From Ceriagrion tenellum (taxonomy: Eukaryota; Arthropoda; Insecta; Odonata; Coenagrionidae): a DNA stretch of 64,000 nt. The notes under the pieces are model-generated. The model was not told the origin of the DNA, did no database searches, and saw nothing but the letters and a program-made list of their open reading frames with translations. The stretch spans positions 60,359,136-60,423,135 of the forward strand of contig OY720632.1 of NCBI GenBank assembly GCA_963169105.1, written 5' to 3'. This document shows positions 48,601 to 63,600 of this stretch, one piece after another. Both the position numbers and the translations under genes were made by a program. Each line of letters opens with the position of its first letter. Positions within the stretch are counted from its first letter, which is position 1.

Positions 48601-51600
48601 AAGTCACAGCGGAACCTCTTTGTCAAATATAATGCATTAATCTACCAATGTAGATAGCTGTGGTTATAGCAGTTGAACTTATTGGAATAGTTTTAAATGA
48701 AAACTTTCATTATTATTTTATTCATTTCATTATTATTTTATTCTTTTCATTATTATTATTAAATTCATTTTGCCGTTAAAAAAGTTTGCCTTTTGCATTG
48801 ACTTTTAATCTGACCTTGACAGCTCAAGGGCTACTTGTTGACCAAGCATGGAAGGATTATATTCTCTTGTTTTTAATTGGTAGACTTCTGTGATTTGTAC
48901 ATCGGGGAAAGAAAATAGGACATAGAACTCTCTCTATTTTGTATTGGAAATATTCAGGTAACTTTCATGATCACACTGTGGATGAGCTTCAGCTGACACC
49001 CATTATTCTTTTGTGACCTTGGTAATATGCATGTCTGTTATTTTTCATAGTCTTAATTGATTTTCGTGGCCATTTGTATTGGGCTGTAAGTTACAAGTTG
49101 TTTATAGCATATTTGTAACATTGTTTGAATTTATTTTAGGGTCTGCCCAATCTACTCCTGTCCATATGGATGACAGTGCATCTGCTTCAATGGATTATAT
49201 GTCTTCTGGTGGAGGAAAACCTTTGAGTTTGAGGAGGGGACCAGGGAGACCAAGAAAGGGAAGGTGTCCATCTGCTAGTCCATCTAAGAAGGGTATTGGC
49301 TTGAAGTTGAAGCGATGGAAAAGGTGATTGAAAAAGAGATTGAACTTGGGAAGGAGTTATAGTGATTAATTTTTGCTCAGTTCATAGCCATGGTCATATT
49401 TCTTAGTGTAACTACTCTAAGAATGCTCGAGAAATATGCAGTGATTATTCAGGGATAACATCCAGGCCTACTGAGCAACTCTTCCCAACAATTAAAAAAT
49501 ATGTGCTTATGCTGGGGGCTACTGCCTCTGACATTCAGATTTGTGCCTTGGCTGTCTTAGGAATACAGGGTCGAGGTCACGTGTGTTGCTCCAGATAACT
49601 TGGTCTCTGTTAAGCACCTATTTTGCCGCATCTCTTTTTTTGGCATTTCATTCTGCATGCTGTAATTTAGGACTAAAATTATTTTACTCTCTCTTTGGCC
49701 ATTAACAATGTAATATTTGAGAAAATTTGGCTAAAGAAATTCCGTTCTTTGTGGATGGTGACACTTCACTATCCATTGATAAATATGAGATGTCTATTCG
49801 ATGTACCCAGGTTTCATAATATCCAAACCGCTAAGTCTGTATTTGAAATCCATGTATTTGAATTTTGTCTTTCATAGATATTGTGTTTTTTAAATATTGA
49901 AAGTCTTTCAATCAGCAGTTGGGGCAGTATTCAAAGAGACTGTTGTTTCCAACCCTATCAAGGTGTACGGACATTCATTGCAACCCTGTTTGAGTACCGT
50001 TTGCATATTGTTTCACTCTCCGATTAGGTGGCCCACATGTACTTACATGGAGGATAACTGTGGTGTGGGAATGCTGGGGAAATATGAAACATGTCAGGAG
50101 ATGGGTCACGGTTAAGTTAAGGAGATTTTACAGGTTCATTGTTCTCTGTTTAATTATTAGTTTTTTTCTTACTCCACTTTTTTTACTGCATGTTTCCTGA
50201 TGATGGGATGACTTCATGCTAAAGCTTTAAAAATCTTTTCTCTCCATCTGTGAGTGGCCTTGTGTACTTGTCAGCTCAAGATACCTACTGTAGATGAGTT
50301 GTCAGGGCTGGAGATTTGACTCATGACATGGTAGAAGAGGAGAGGGTAAGGGGCCTATTGCCCTGCCTATAGCTGAGTTGGGAGACTGTTTAGTTACTTA
50401 TGTAAGTGCTATCACCAGAGGGATAATGGGCCATGCTTGGAGGGTGGGGATGCCTAATTTGAGTGCTCGGGATGAGCAACTGAACAATGGTTGGTGGAAA
50501 CATGTGTTAGAATAAAGGATATCAGGATAGGATAGCAGGTGAGAGACTAGTAGGTTATAGGAAAATTTGTGGTTACAGCTGATGGTTCCTTCTCTTCAAT
50601 AATGCTAGTTCATGCATAGTTAACCCAGGCTTTTAGGGTCATTGCTATTTTTTATGGATAGTGGCCACAACAGGTATCCTCGTCTCAATTCCTACCATTT
50701 TATTTGGTCATGTGTCTTCCCCAGAGCACTATTAGAGTATGAATTACTGCAAATACGAACACACAACAGTGAGCAAGACCTGTAAAGAACTTCGGTGGCG
50801 AGAATGGAAAGTTATGCCTTAGGTTAGTTTTAACCTTTACCTTCCTGAGTTTTTCCGTAGTCATAAGCCTTGCTGGCCGGGGTTTTTTAAATGACCAGTG
50901 TTTTTTAAATGTCCATCAATGTGCCAAACGAACACACTCTGCAGTCTAGGGACACAATTTTTTGCCGGAGAGACACACTCTGAAGATAATGGTTAACCAA
51001 AAGAGAATTGTTAACATAATAGAAATACAGCTGACAGCCCAAAACAAAAATAACTATGTTATAGGAGCAACAATGGCTTAGTTACCATTTTACTCATCAC
51101 TCTAGGTCTGTATGAAATGGGGACTTGTGCGGAAGATGACTTGGTGACTCAGGCATATGTGAGAGAAGACTGCACTATCATTTAGGCATTTCACTCGTTT
51201 TTTGCATCGTATTTGGCAAAACTGGTATCAATGATGGGTCAAATCCAAATTCGAGTCTATTATTTTTATTCAATCTCAAATACCGAATCTGAAATCTGAA
51301 TCCGGCTTTCCCTTAGTTATATTTCCCAGTTCTTCATCAGTACTAATACATAAATAAATAACATTTTAAAATGAATTGAAATCCATAATTATATTTTCTT
51401 GTAAATTCATGAACCAGTGATTTGGTCTAGGTTTTCCCTTAATCTGAATTTTTATTATTTAGAGTTAAAAATATGGTAAAAGTGAATGGAGATTTGTTTC
51501 ACAATTAGGTCTATTACTTTCTTAATGAGTCATAAAGAAAGTTAATTGAATGCAACTGAATTTACATACATATTCTTGTGCATCCCTATGATAAATTTCA

Positions 51601-54600
51601 GGCTTTTTCTGTTCTTTGTCTCAAATTGAACATTTTATGTACATTACCACTGTAATGAATGTACACTCAAACAACCACTCTTTAGAAGTGTAACAATTTT
51701 GGAATGGTAAATTCCTAGGTGAGATTTTGATTGAATTAATGATTGATGACATATGTGTACTGCAACGTAGCACACATGCCACCTGCACAAGTGAATTTGA
51801 ATTCGATTGAATCTTTTTAGGAAGGATGCAATCTAAAAGTTCGAATGCATGGATTAGATAAGACTTCATTGAATCCTCAAATCCTGACCACATCACTAAT
51901 TGATATGGCAGGTGTCTACGTCCTCAAAAAGTTTTACTGTTGCAGGTTTTGGCATGGTCCTAAGAAATGAATTCCATTTTTTCTTGGGGACTGAGGATGA
52001 GTTTCTAAATTTTGCAATTCTTTTATTTTCGAACCTCTGTTTTTTTATAGTGCCATGTGTCCGGAATAGGCTTAAGGATGGGATGATAGTGTTTTACTTC
52101 ATATAATTGAAACTTAGTATTTTTGTCATTTGTATTGTCAAGTTTCTACTGTAGTATGTGCTGTTTCTAACCATTTCATTCAACTCTAGTCAACTTTTAT
52201 TCATATTTCCCAGCCAGATCTTTAGAATTGTTCTTATTATTAGGGTCTATGTAAAGATGATGCTCAGGGCTACAAGTTTTCAGCTGGTGTTACATGCATT
52301 GGATTGCATTTAATACATCAATGTTTTTGTTATGTTGACTGTAGAAATCTACTTAGAATATATGAATTCTAACTTAATAATCTAATGAGTAAATGGGTGC
52401 TTGCAATTTGCAAGCAGGGGGGGGAAGTGTTATATGATGGTACTCTTTAAATAAGGAAAAAAAACAATGAAAGCTCTCAAGTCTGCGTGCTACATGCTAG
52501 CAAAGAGAAGTATAATTTTTTGAAAATGAAATATGGGCCCCATGAGGTATGGGTACCAGACAGTTCTAGTACGAACTTATGTTGTATGTAATCCGATAAT
52601 TAACGACTTTTCAAACTTACGTTGTATGTCATCTGATAATTAACGACTTTTCAAATTACTATAATCAGTATACCGAAACGAACGTGGAACCACTGGAAGA
52701 TCATCATAACCTCATTTGACGGCATATAAGACGCTCTTCTACGTTAGATATTTCATTTCAGTACAGCATACTTAATAACAGCTCACATGAAGAATTTTAT
52801 TATTTAAATTTGATCTGAATCGAGATTTTTAATATACTAATTTTCATATTCAATATTTCTCTTCCAATCTTCTACGTGGACTGTATGTTATTTTAATGAA
52901 AACTACAATATCGTGAAGCTTGGTTGGTTGAAATTGGTTGTCAAAGCTACGGTAGAGGCCAGGAAAAAGTTTAAGAAATTATACCCAGTATTTAGCAGTG
53001 CGAAAAATGGTATATAGAAGACTTAATAACATGCACTTAGGAAACCTAACTCATACATGTAAAGCTATCTATTGCAATACCTCGAAGCCTAATCGACACA
53101 TAAATCTAACCCTCCCCTGAAACTGGCCCACCTTGCTGAGTTTCAAACCTCAAAGCGACACTCGGCCCGGCGACAATGGAGAAATATATCCATAGCAACG
53201 AAAGTGAAAAAATTTCTAAAATCCCAAACAAAAGTTAAAAATATCAGTTTTACGGTAGATAGGAAAGAATCGATTGCAAGAATAAGATTTTTCAAACATT
53301 CAGCCTCATATTTGTGAAAGAATCAGTCTTGTAGCTCAATTATTTCATATTTTAATGAACGAAAGAGAAAAAGGTCCACACTAAAATTTTTCATTTTTCC
53401 CATAAAATCCCATGTAAAGCTATCGATTGCAATAAATCTAAGCCTAATCGACTTTAATAACTTTTTCAATTTTTTCCCAACTTTACACATGAATCTCTCT
53501 ACCCTGAAAATTTCACCCACCTATCTTGTTTAGAAATGCCCCAGGAGTTTTGATGAGTCAGTCAGTCAGTTTTGTAGCATTATATATATAAATGTTGTCT
53601 AATTGGGACGTAATTGATAAATGTACTCTCTGAATATTTCTGGGTAATGATAAATTGTAATGCTTAACAAAAAAACATTATTTTTAATGACTCTGTATTC
53701 ATCTCCAACAAAGCAGTGCAATGAATTGTTCTAGGAGGGTAATTGAGTCTTCATAACCCTCCTAAACAGGACTCAATGAAAATTTTGGATCTTAAATAAA
53801 CCACAAATAGCTGTGATTTATTATATGAGGCCACCCTAATGTATCATATTGTTCAATAAAACATGTCATTTTCGAAGGAAAATTAGGTGTCTAATTATTC
53901 TTGAGATGAGGTTGGCCTATGCAGAGGACACAGGAAATTATTGATTTAATCTATCTTTGTGTAAAGGAAGTACCTTAATTTGTATTTCTTGTCTCTCTAA
54001 TTCAATTCTTTGAAGTGGGATTGTGAGCCTCAGGATACCTCAGTATATTCCTTTATCTCCTTCACTGCTAGCTAAGTCATACAAGAGAAGTGTCACGTTG
54101 TAGAACGTTAGTTTTCACATGTTTCAATGGAGAAAGTCATTTCAAACTTTCTGCCTGCCACTTGTAGATAGTCATTACAGCACTTTGATGAATAGGAGGA
54201 TCTACTCCTCTGAATTTGAGCCGAGCCAAATGATAATTAACTTTGGTGACCGAGTTCAAGCTAGTAAATCATGGCAGGCCTTTGTCCTAATAGATCACTC
54301 CACACAAACGATGCTGATGGTGTAGTACTTATTTTCTTGCAACATTCATCTTACAGACTTATTTTTTTCAGTGGTTTATATTCCAGAGGCATTCCGCGAG
54401 GGAGAGGTGGACGTCGGAAAGAAGCCGCTGGATCTGGGTCTCGGTCTCCGTTGGGTGAATCGCCACCCTTGAGGAATTCAGATGACCTTGCTCTGAGTGT
54501 GGTGGATGATATAGGGGATCCGTTGTCAGCTTTACCATCTACTTCAGATGCAGATAAATCTTTTGCACCACCAGAAGATTTTGCACCTCCTGTTTACCAA

Positions 54601-57600
54601 GAGCAATGGTGTGTTTCATGTTTGCTTTTGATTTTGATGGATTGGCTGGACTTATAATAATTAACCTAACTGCCTTTTACTTCTTTAAACATTATTGACT
54701 TTTTTCTTTTTTGGTCTGAGCTAAACTGTTTAGAAAAAAGATCATTGTTATTGGGTTTCTTACTGGAGAGACTGCTTACGCTGAACTGATGATACTCTCA
54801 TGTTACCTTTTCTAAGGTCACTTTAATTCCTCAGGCAACTTTTCTTTTCAGTTTAGTATACTTCCTATCTCTTTATTAAATTAAAATGTTTGAGCTCCAC
54901 CCACTTTTTCAGTCAATCAGTATGGCTGTTGGTGTTCAATTCCCATCTATTACCTGCTCCATTCAGCTGTTTAGCCTTCTGTTTATTTTTCTAGTAACTT
55001 TCTTTCCTCTCTGTCATACTTGGCACAGCGTTGTTTGTCTTCTAGTTAGTCAACCTCACCATCCTTCTCAATTCTCATCTTTTAAATTATGTAATAATGA
55101 TAAGTGAAAATGTGATTGTGTACAAATTTTTGGAAATGATAGGGTAAGTCAAATTTGCTTCAAAAATCATTTAATATCCAAAATATGGGGTTAATAAGAG
55201 CCAGAAATTTTTCGTATTGAATCTCAAAGTGCAGTAGAGATTAATGTTGGTATTTGAATAGTTTGTGGCAATGTGCAATTCTTTTTTCCTCAAGACAATC
55301 ATTCCTACTGAAATACTCATAATTTTATATAGATTTCACATGAATGGTTTAATTCTTCATTTGTTTATATAATTAGCATGTTTTTGCTCTCTTGAATCTT
55401 TCTGAGGTTTGATAGAATTTGCCATCAATAGTTTTGATTTTTTAAATATCAATTATAGTACAGAAGAACAATCCTATTAACTTCATCGCATAAACTTGTT
55501 CTTATGCAGCAGTTGATTTTTCTATTCAAGTTGCTATTAGTGCTCAAGGGAAAATGTCATTTGCTCCTCAAATTTCCATTTAAAATTTGAGGGTTAAATT
55601 CTTTTTCAGAAGATGTTTCTGTGAATATCTTTCCAAATTTCTCAATTATGACAAATTAGGTCTCAATTCTATTTTTTAAAGTAAATGGGCTTTGAAATTT
55701 AAACTTTTTCCTTTGGAAAAATAACCCATATCAAATTTGGAGTCAGTCCTCTCCCAGCAACCCTTGCCGCATGAGTGCAAAGCTTTCAATTTTTAGGGGT
55801 AAGAATTCATTTATATTTTTCTGATCCAATACAGCTGGTGAATATGGATATATTTACTCTGTGATTGGTGCATCCTTCCTTTATGGACATTTTTTATACT
55901 TAAACATTAATAAAAAACTGTTTAAATTAGCTTAATGATGACTATATCAAAATTGGGTGCATCCTGTTGGCTATGCAGCACACATGACATTTCCGTATCT
56001 TTTCGCTATTCCCTAACTCACTCTTGATCCTTTGGGTTTCCCATCTTTTAAATGAACGTGAAAACAAAATAAAATAAATATTACATAGTCTTAGAATGTT
56101 TTAAATATTTATAACATTTTTCTGGCAAATAATATAATTATTTACCAGAAAACGTGGTAATAAGAACAGAAAAGGCTCTGTAAAGATTTAACTGCAGATT
56201 TGTTGGCATCAGGATGCTTTATCTGTAATTATCCTTCACCCCATAGGAGTACTGCTTTTAATAATTAGTTTTGATTAACATGTTTAATGAGTTCAAGTAG
56301 AGGATGACTGCACTTTCAGCTATATCATTTCTACAGTTGCAGGGTTGAGAACATAACCTTATAGCTTTTATTCCATGAGACCATCTTAGGAAGTCTTATA
56401 TTTCTACTTTACTCCAAATCTTTCAAACATCTTCAGGGAGTAAAGTAAAAATTTCCACAGGTTTCTGAAGTAACTGAAATTCTCTGCAGGCTTGGAGTAG
56501 GGACATCTAATGACCTCTTTGCTTGAATTTTTTGCAGTCATGAAGGGTAGCTAGGAGTGTTTTTTTTCTACTGTCACTGAAAAATCAGAGTGGTAATTTG
56601 TCCAATTTGTCTTCATGACTTAAAGCATGACTATTTAATGTCTTCATGGGCGCAAAATAAATCTTAAAGCTAGCTTTGTCCAGAGATAGTCCTAAGGAAT
56701 TTCAAGTCCCAGATTGGAGGTTGTAATGTTAGGCGTTACTTGGTTTAACTTTTCAATGAAATTGAGAAAGCTCCAAGTAGTCAACATATAAAAGAACTTT
56801 TTTACTGACCAAGGATTAGACTGCTCTGCAGTCATTTTCTGAGAACAGAAAAATGGTCACGACTTAGTGTACGTAAAAATCTAGAAGAGGGAGGAGCATA
56901 ACTACTCATACTGAGTTGAGGGATGGAAGGTGAAGTGTCAGAGTGAGAGTTTCTGTTCCATCACAGCGGAAATCCGAATATCAGAAGGGTATGGGGGAGA
57001 AGAAGGGAAATGAGGATCGAAAAACCCATTGATAAGGTTTTGCTTTACATTGGAGTTTTGCATTACATTTGGAGTTGTAACAGCCATTGCTGTCAAACTC
57101 CTAATTGGTTTGTAATGAAGGACTACAGATATGCACAATCTGCAGTTACAACCCCCTTAATGCTTTGACATGGGTGGCTTTTTACAGAATGATTTTTAAG
57201 CCATATTAGACCCTTGCCACTCACAGACCTCATTATTAAACAATATAACCAATTCCTGTTTCCTGGGTGGGAATCTCCAAAATCTTTGATGAATGTTATT
57301 GGGCTTAGGCCAAAAAAGCTTGTGCTTTGTTGACTATTTCAGATACTGCTAAAGGCTTTCTCTCCTACCTTGTTTAGTGTGGTGCAGTTATCAATGAAGT
57401 TCTTGACCTCTTGAAGGGGAAGTCGCTTCTTTACCCTTATTATTAACTCTGCTAACCAAAAACGAACTCTTCTGTTGCCTGTCATCCGCCTGGACCGGGA
57501 TTCGAACCCGGATCCCTCGATTTCCGGCAGAGTCGGATCAAGGCGGATGATTTTTTTCTCTGTGGAAATTCGCACATGTGTGCATTGCGGGTGACTCCGT

Positions 57601-60600
57601 AAAAGTGGAACTCCATGGCTAGTCCCAGATAGCTTGAAATTTGTATAATGAATATTGTTCGGTGTAACTAAGTGGTGGAACCTGCCCCTCTTGTAATATG
57701 CAGGAAATATGAGTAATTGATCAACTTCATTTGATTAGCCATGTTGTGTGTAGTAATTAGTTGGTGCTTATTTGTTAAAGGCCTGGGAAGGTGTGTGCTT
57801 TCTGCAATTTGGGAGAACGTAGCCAGTTGGGACAAGGTGAAATTCTGCGTCTCTGCACCCCAGAAGGTTTTAGCCCCACAAAAGAATCTGGAGGACACAC
57901 CCCATCAAATCAGCGGGGCTGCAGTCCTCACTCCAGTCCCAGTTCGGCATCAGTTGAAGGAGAACGGGAAGTCTTCGAGGGTTCTAGTTGCCCTGGATCT
58001 GGTGGTGATAAAAGTCCGAGGAGTGGTGCTGTTACCGTTCGTCGGCAGAAGAACCTCTCCAGGGCAAAGTATGTCAATTTGTTATTTCTTGTTTGGTCAT
58101 TGTCTTTTATGATTCAGCTTTTTTATTGTCAATTGTTTTCTGAGTTGTTATCATTAGGTGTTCCACCAAATAACTTATTCGTCTGAGGATCGTGCCTGAT
58201 GTTTGTCTGTGGGGATTATTATCATAAGTAGTTTTGTCATTTTCTTTTTAGGCTCTTGTCCTTGAATGCCAATGCTGACCCTGTTGATGAATTAAGTTTA
58301 ATAGGTTACCAGGATGAACCTGACATGAACTCCATATTTGAAAGATCAGGTGGGTGTTTTTTTAGTACTGACAGTATCTGTCTGTTGTAAGAATTTTAAG
58401 TTACATCTTACCCCTTCTCAGATATTCTAGTGTGATCTCAATGTTGTGATTTTATTTGTAGGTCATTTCTTTGTGCATCAATCTTGTGCACTCTGGTCAG
58501 CTGGAGTTACCCATGTTGAATTGTTGTGCCCTGAGAAATTGGCTCAGTCTGTGGCCACTGCTGTTGGAAGAAAATGTGCTCACTGCTCTCACTTTGGGGC
58601 CTCACTCTCTTGCAGTGTGACCTCATGCCCTCGTGCCTTCCACCTTCCTTGTGTGGCTGCATCATCTGCATTTCAAAATGCAAAACTTTTAACTTTACTT
58701 TGCACTCAGCATTTAGATAGGGTGCCTTCTATGAGTAAGTAAAGCTTCCTCTGTGGATGTAACTTAACATTTCTCATGATCAAGATTCATAATAGGTATG
58801 ATACTTGAAACTAAATCATGAAGTGCCTTGAATTCTTTCTGGTAACTATTTGATTTGACTTTTTCAGTAGTAGGAAAATTCTTTTGACTCTTATGAAATC
58901 CAACCAATATTATGATGTTTTTTTGGAGATGAGTAAAAGACTAAATTATTCTTTTGATGGTGAATAAAACCCACTATTTGTTTCCAAAATAATTGCTCAA
59001 AAGTAACCTCCAAGTCCAATATGTGACTGCAAATCCTAAGTCTGGTTATTGTCATCACCAAATCTCTCCAATGATGGTAAATCACACACTGTCTTTCAAT
59101 TGGTTTTCAGATCCTGAAGTAACCTGCATGTCATGCTATTCTTTGGGAGATCTTTTAAACCTTGTGATGTGTACAATTTGTGGGACTCATTATCATGGAA
59201 GATGTATCGGTGTTCCTGTAACGCCAGGTAAAGTTGAAAATCATTTATTGGTAAAACTAAATATTTTCATGAAAATAATGATTCTATGTTAAGGGGTGAT
59301 TGTGTTAAGTGTGAGAAAGTTTGTTGTCTGTGTCACTCTCTTGCCTATATATGCTCCAAGCTATGTTCATTGCATCCAAGCCTGAAACGTAACTCTTTTC
59401 AAGAGCACTAGCAAGATGAGGGTATTGGTGAACTCAAGTGTTAAATTTTTCCATTAAATGGAAGGAAAGAGAAATGGCACTATTTCTCCTGCTCTCATCG
59501 ATAGGAGTAAGCATAATTTAATGAATGATTTTCTTAGTCTGTACAGATGTTTGTACAGCAAAAATGAACTTTGGTGGATGTCGTATGCTGTATACTGATG
59601 GAATGATGTTAGTTGTTTTTGTGGGCTTACTTTCTGTATTAGGTATTGGTGTTGGACATTCATTGCTTGGGTTGAAGCTTACTTGCTGTGATGGATTTAT
59701 TTTTTTAATTGAAGGATTACGAGCTGGCTGGCAGTGCTCCTCTTGCCGTTTGTGTCAGTTATGTCGGCATCCTGAAGATGACTCAAAAGTGTTATTGTGT
59801 GATGTGTGTGACAAGGCTTATCATCCGTACTGTGTGCGCCCGGCAGTGGGGACAATTCCTAAACAAGGGTGGAAATGTATGGTGAGCACATCTCTTTTTC
59901 CTTGAGTTAAAATTTAGTACAAATTTGAGACAACGACTTAATTTAAAATTTAGTATAAATTTGTCGTCCTAAAGGAACTTAGCATACTTTGCTTAATGAC
60001 AGGCTACGTTTCTTTGAAAATAGGTTATTAAGTGAATCCGAATTGTCTTCAAACAGGCATTTCATGTTTATTCCTGTGTTAAAATAGTAGTTACTCTTCA
60101 TATGGAGTAATGATGTTGAAAAAGTTACATAGTGGAATAAAAATTACTTCAACCTGATCACTAAATAAAGAGCTCATTTTACTATGACATAATAGGCAGT
60201 CATTGTTAGTGCAGAATCATCAGGTTATCATCAGGTTTCCTTTAGTAACTAGTAACTGGTTTTCTGCAGATTTTGTAAGTGTTTGCACTGCTATTGTATG
60301 AAGAACTTCATCAAATTATCATTAGCAAGGATGCAATGGCTGATAAGTGTTCAACTGTAACATCTCAATTGATAAACTCTGTCCAGTTTCTCATTAGCTG
60401 GTTAATAACGCTGCAACTTGAAGTTAACAATATGGATCTAATATATTATCATTTTTCCGAAACAGAATTGCCGTGTATGCAGTGACTGTGGCTCTAGAAC
60501 ACCTGGCTCTGGCCATTCCTCCCGTTGGCATGCTCACTTCACGGTCTGTGATTCATGCTACCAGCAGAGGAACAAAGGCCTTGCATGCCCTCTTTGTCGG

Positions 60601-63600
60601 CGAGCTTATCGTCATGTTGCTCATAGGGAGATGGTGCAATGTGGACTCTGTAGAAAGTATGAGACTCACTACTATTCATTGTTAATGCAGTAGTTCACCA
60701 TTTAATGATGAATCCATAATAGTGTAGTTTTAGTGAACCCCAGCTTTAAGCGGTTTATCCATTGTGCTTATCAGATGGAAGGGCAAATTTACTGATAAGT
60801 GCTTGTAAAATTTATGTTTACCTTAAAAAACCTTATTTCCTGTATTGAGAGTAAATGCTGTAAGCTTATTCCACTCTTTTTGTTAATTGAGTGATTATAA
60901 ATTTGCAATGATCAAATAAATGATCTCTTCTTTGGACCGTACATTTACCAAGTTTTTCAGTATTGTGGTTTGTGTTTTCCAAACTCACATATTATAATTG
61001 TTTGGTGCTGAAATTATGTAACTTACTAGCATTTCTGTGTTTAAGGTTTTAGTTATTGTCTTTGTCTTTTGACTTCATTTAACTTTTCCTGCTAAAGCAA
61101 TCTTTTCCTTGTGCTGTTTGTCTGCTTTTCACTGTTGCTGCATTTCATTGTCAGTAAAATCATGGAGTAACTTATCTGTGCTCTTTTAGGTTTGTCCATG
61201 GGACGTGCGATCCAGATGCAGAGATGCTAACATATCAAAAGAACAAAGAAGTGAAACCTGATTATGAGTACATTTGTCCCATTTGCAAAAATTATACCCA
61301 GGGAAGGATGAGTGTTAAAAAGAGAGAATGTAAGTGTCCCATTTTTATCTGCTTCATTGATGGTATGTAGTGTTTTAATTGATTTCAGTTGGTGAATTTG
61401 GATTTTGTATCATTAGTAATGTTTTTATGTTATGTTATATATGTTTTGGATGATGTGGTCAACAGTAGCATTTAAATGGGATCAGTAAGCTACTTTTTAA
61501 TTGTCAGGGTAACTCTGAGGGGAAGATTTGGGATTCAGGTGGCCAATACGATTTATTAGATTTGCTGTATTTATTTGTAATTTATCACTATTTCGTTACT
61601 TTGTAATGTTACAGCTTTTAATGTGTTAAAAAACAGTACAGTGTGTGACGTAGATTAATCAAATCTTACGGATCATGGAAAATCATAACCTTATTTGATT
61701 ATTTTCTTAGCTGGTTAGAGGTAATTAAATGACATGCATCGTGATATGCCATAAGTATTGTTACTTCCATTGTACTTAAAATAAAATAAGTTAATAGACT
61801 TGTTCACATGAGTTTCACATTCACACAAGTAGATGAGTGAAAAAAACTTTCTTCAAAATTATATCACGTAGTTACGTGATGTTGGCATTCTTCATATCAA
61901 TTATTTCCTTTAGATACATATTTACGAAGTCTACTCATAATTATAGCCTTTGCTATAAAAGTATTCTACATAGCTCAAATTCAAGTTTATGAACAATCAT
62001 TTAACTATATCTTGTCTGGCCTTTAAAAATACAGGCAGTCCCTGATATGCGTTCCGACAGATGAAGTCGAAATTTATGTACGTCAAAAATTCGCGCAAGT
62101 CGAAATTTGCGTATGTCAAAAATTCTGCGTCAGTGCTCCAGAGATTTCGATCGATGCTGGAAAATGTGCGATAAATTCTCAGCGGAGAAATGCACGGTAA
62201 CGTCTCGGCAAAGTTTCATTCAATTCACTACGACATTCATTAACTCTTACGTGTATTCATAATTTTTTATAGAATCAATAAACATTAATATAGCCTGAAA
62301 GTTGCATCTCATGAATTGCTAATCATGCGTAATATCATTCCTCGAATTGACCGATCGTGTGGATTGAGGAAAGTACGGTATCTTATTGCTACATAACTAA
62401 ACTGAATACTAATATTGATTTATTATGTTATTCTACGATTGCAGGAGCCATATAATGCATAATTTACTAACCTTAAATCATTATATCATCTGCCTTTTAT
62501 ATGTTGCGTCGATTGATGGATCTGGTGGTTTCATTGTCACAGTTCATACTCGTTGGAGGGGTGTCGAGGATTAGGAGCAAATTACTCACAAAAAATGCCA
62601 TAAATCACTGAAATGTCCATATCAATGCTTACATTCACACGCACACACACTTAATCTTTCAAGCACGCAGACACATTTTCATTCTCTCACTGCGATTTCG
62701 AAGGCTGCACGACGACGTCACCTTTAGCATCAGCTGCTGATGAGGTTGATGTGGAGTCAACTTTTGTGAAGAAGCTGTGCAGAGATGTTTGTATGGATGC
62801 CTTCCTTTTTCACGATATGTTTCTTCGTAGCAAGACATGGCATCTTGAAGTGCCCTACTGACCGTCACGAACCTATCGAAGTAGAATCCATTTGTTCAAG
62901 TTTTTCCACTGCTGAATTAACAGTCTCGAAAACCTCAGACAATCCTTTGGCGGTAAAGCATTTTGGTTGTCCACACACATCATTTTCAGAGCCCCCATCA
63001 TCATCTTCATCCCCTACTTCTGCCCTTTGTGCCCCCAACTCGATCAGATCTTTGTTTGTCCACTCCTTGTGCTAATTCAACAGCTCCTCTATGTCTTCCA
63101 CCTCCACTTCAAGGTCGAGAACATGCACAAGATCAACAACTCAGTCAATGACTTCGTCTACTTCATTCGCCATAAATCCCTCGAAATGCACGGGACCGGG
63201 GCAAAGTTTTTTCCAAACACCAAAAGCCCAAAATGGGCTTTATGATGTGTACTGGAGTGAGCGCAACCACGTCTATCGCTAGGACTGTAAATTGTTGCGT
63301 TGATTGGTGACTTGGGTAGAAGATATAAGATTTTTAAGCGATTTTGCTACATAAATTAATGAACATTAATGAAATTTCCTTAGACGAATGATAAAAATGG
63401 GCCAATTTGTTTTGTATCACATTAAAAACTTGATAACCATTCGATATTTTCTCTGTCAGTAGGTTTACGAGCGAACATTTTACTTTTTCGTGGTCATGTT
63501 AGAAAATTAACGGAATCTCTTCATATAAGGTTACCACTTACGTAAGTACGGATTTACGTAAGTCGAGACATACGTAACTCGGGGACTACCTGTATTTTTA

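Larger units (their letters stand above)
49324..54371 (+). other. Intron 2 of the KMT2C/D-type coding region
   Basis: A 5 kb intron with no supported gene. It holds a 40 bp tandem repeat and a pair of diverged copies of about 110 bp at 53.0-53.5 kb. Confidence 0.5.

Noticed and set aside
57481..57560. Possible functional tRNA gene
   Set aside because: The T-arm-like part is perfect, but acceptor, D and anticodon arms do not form, and flanking sequence belongs to a dispersed repeat.
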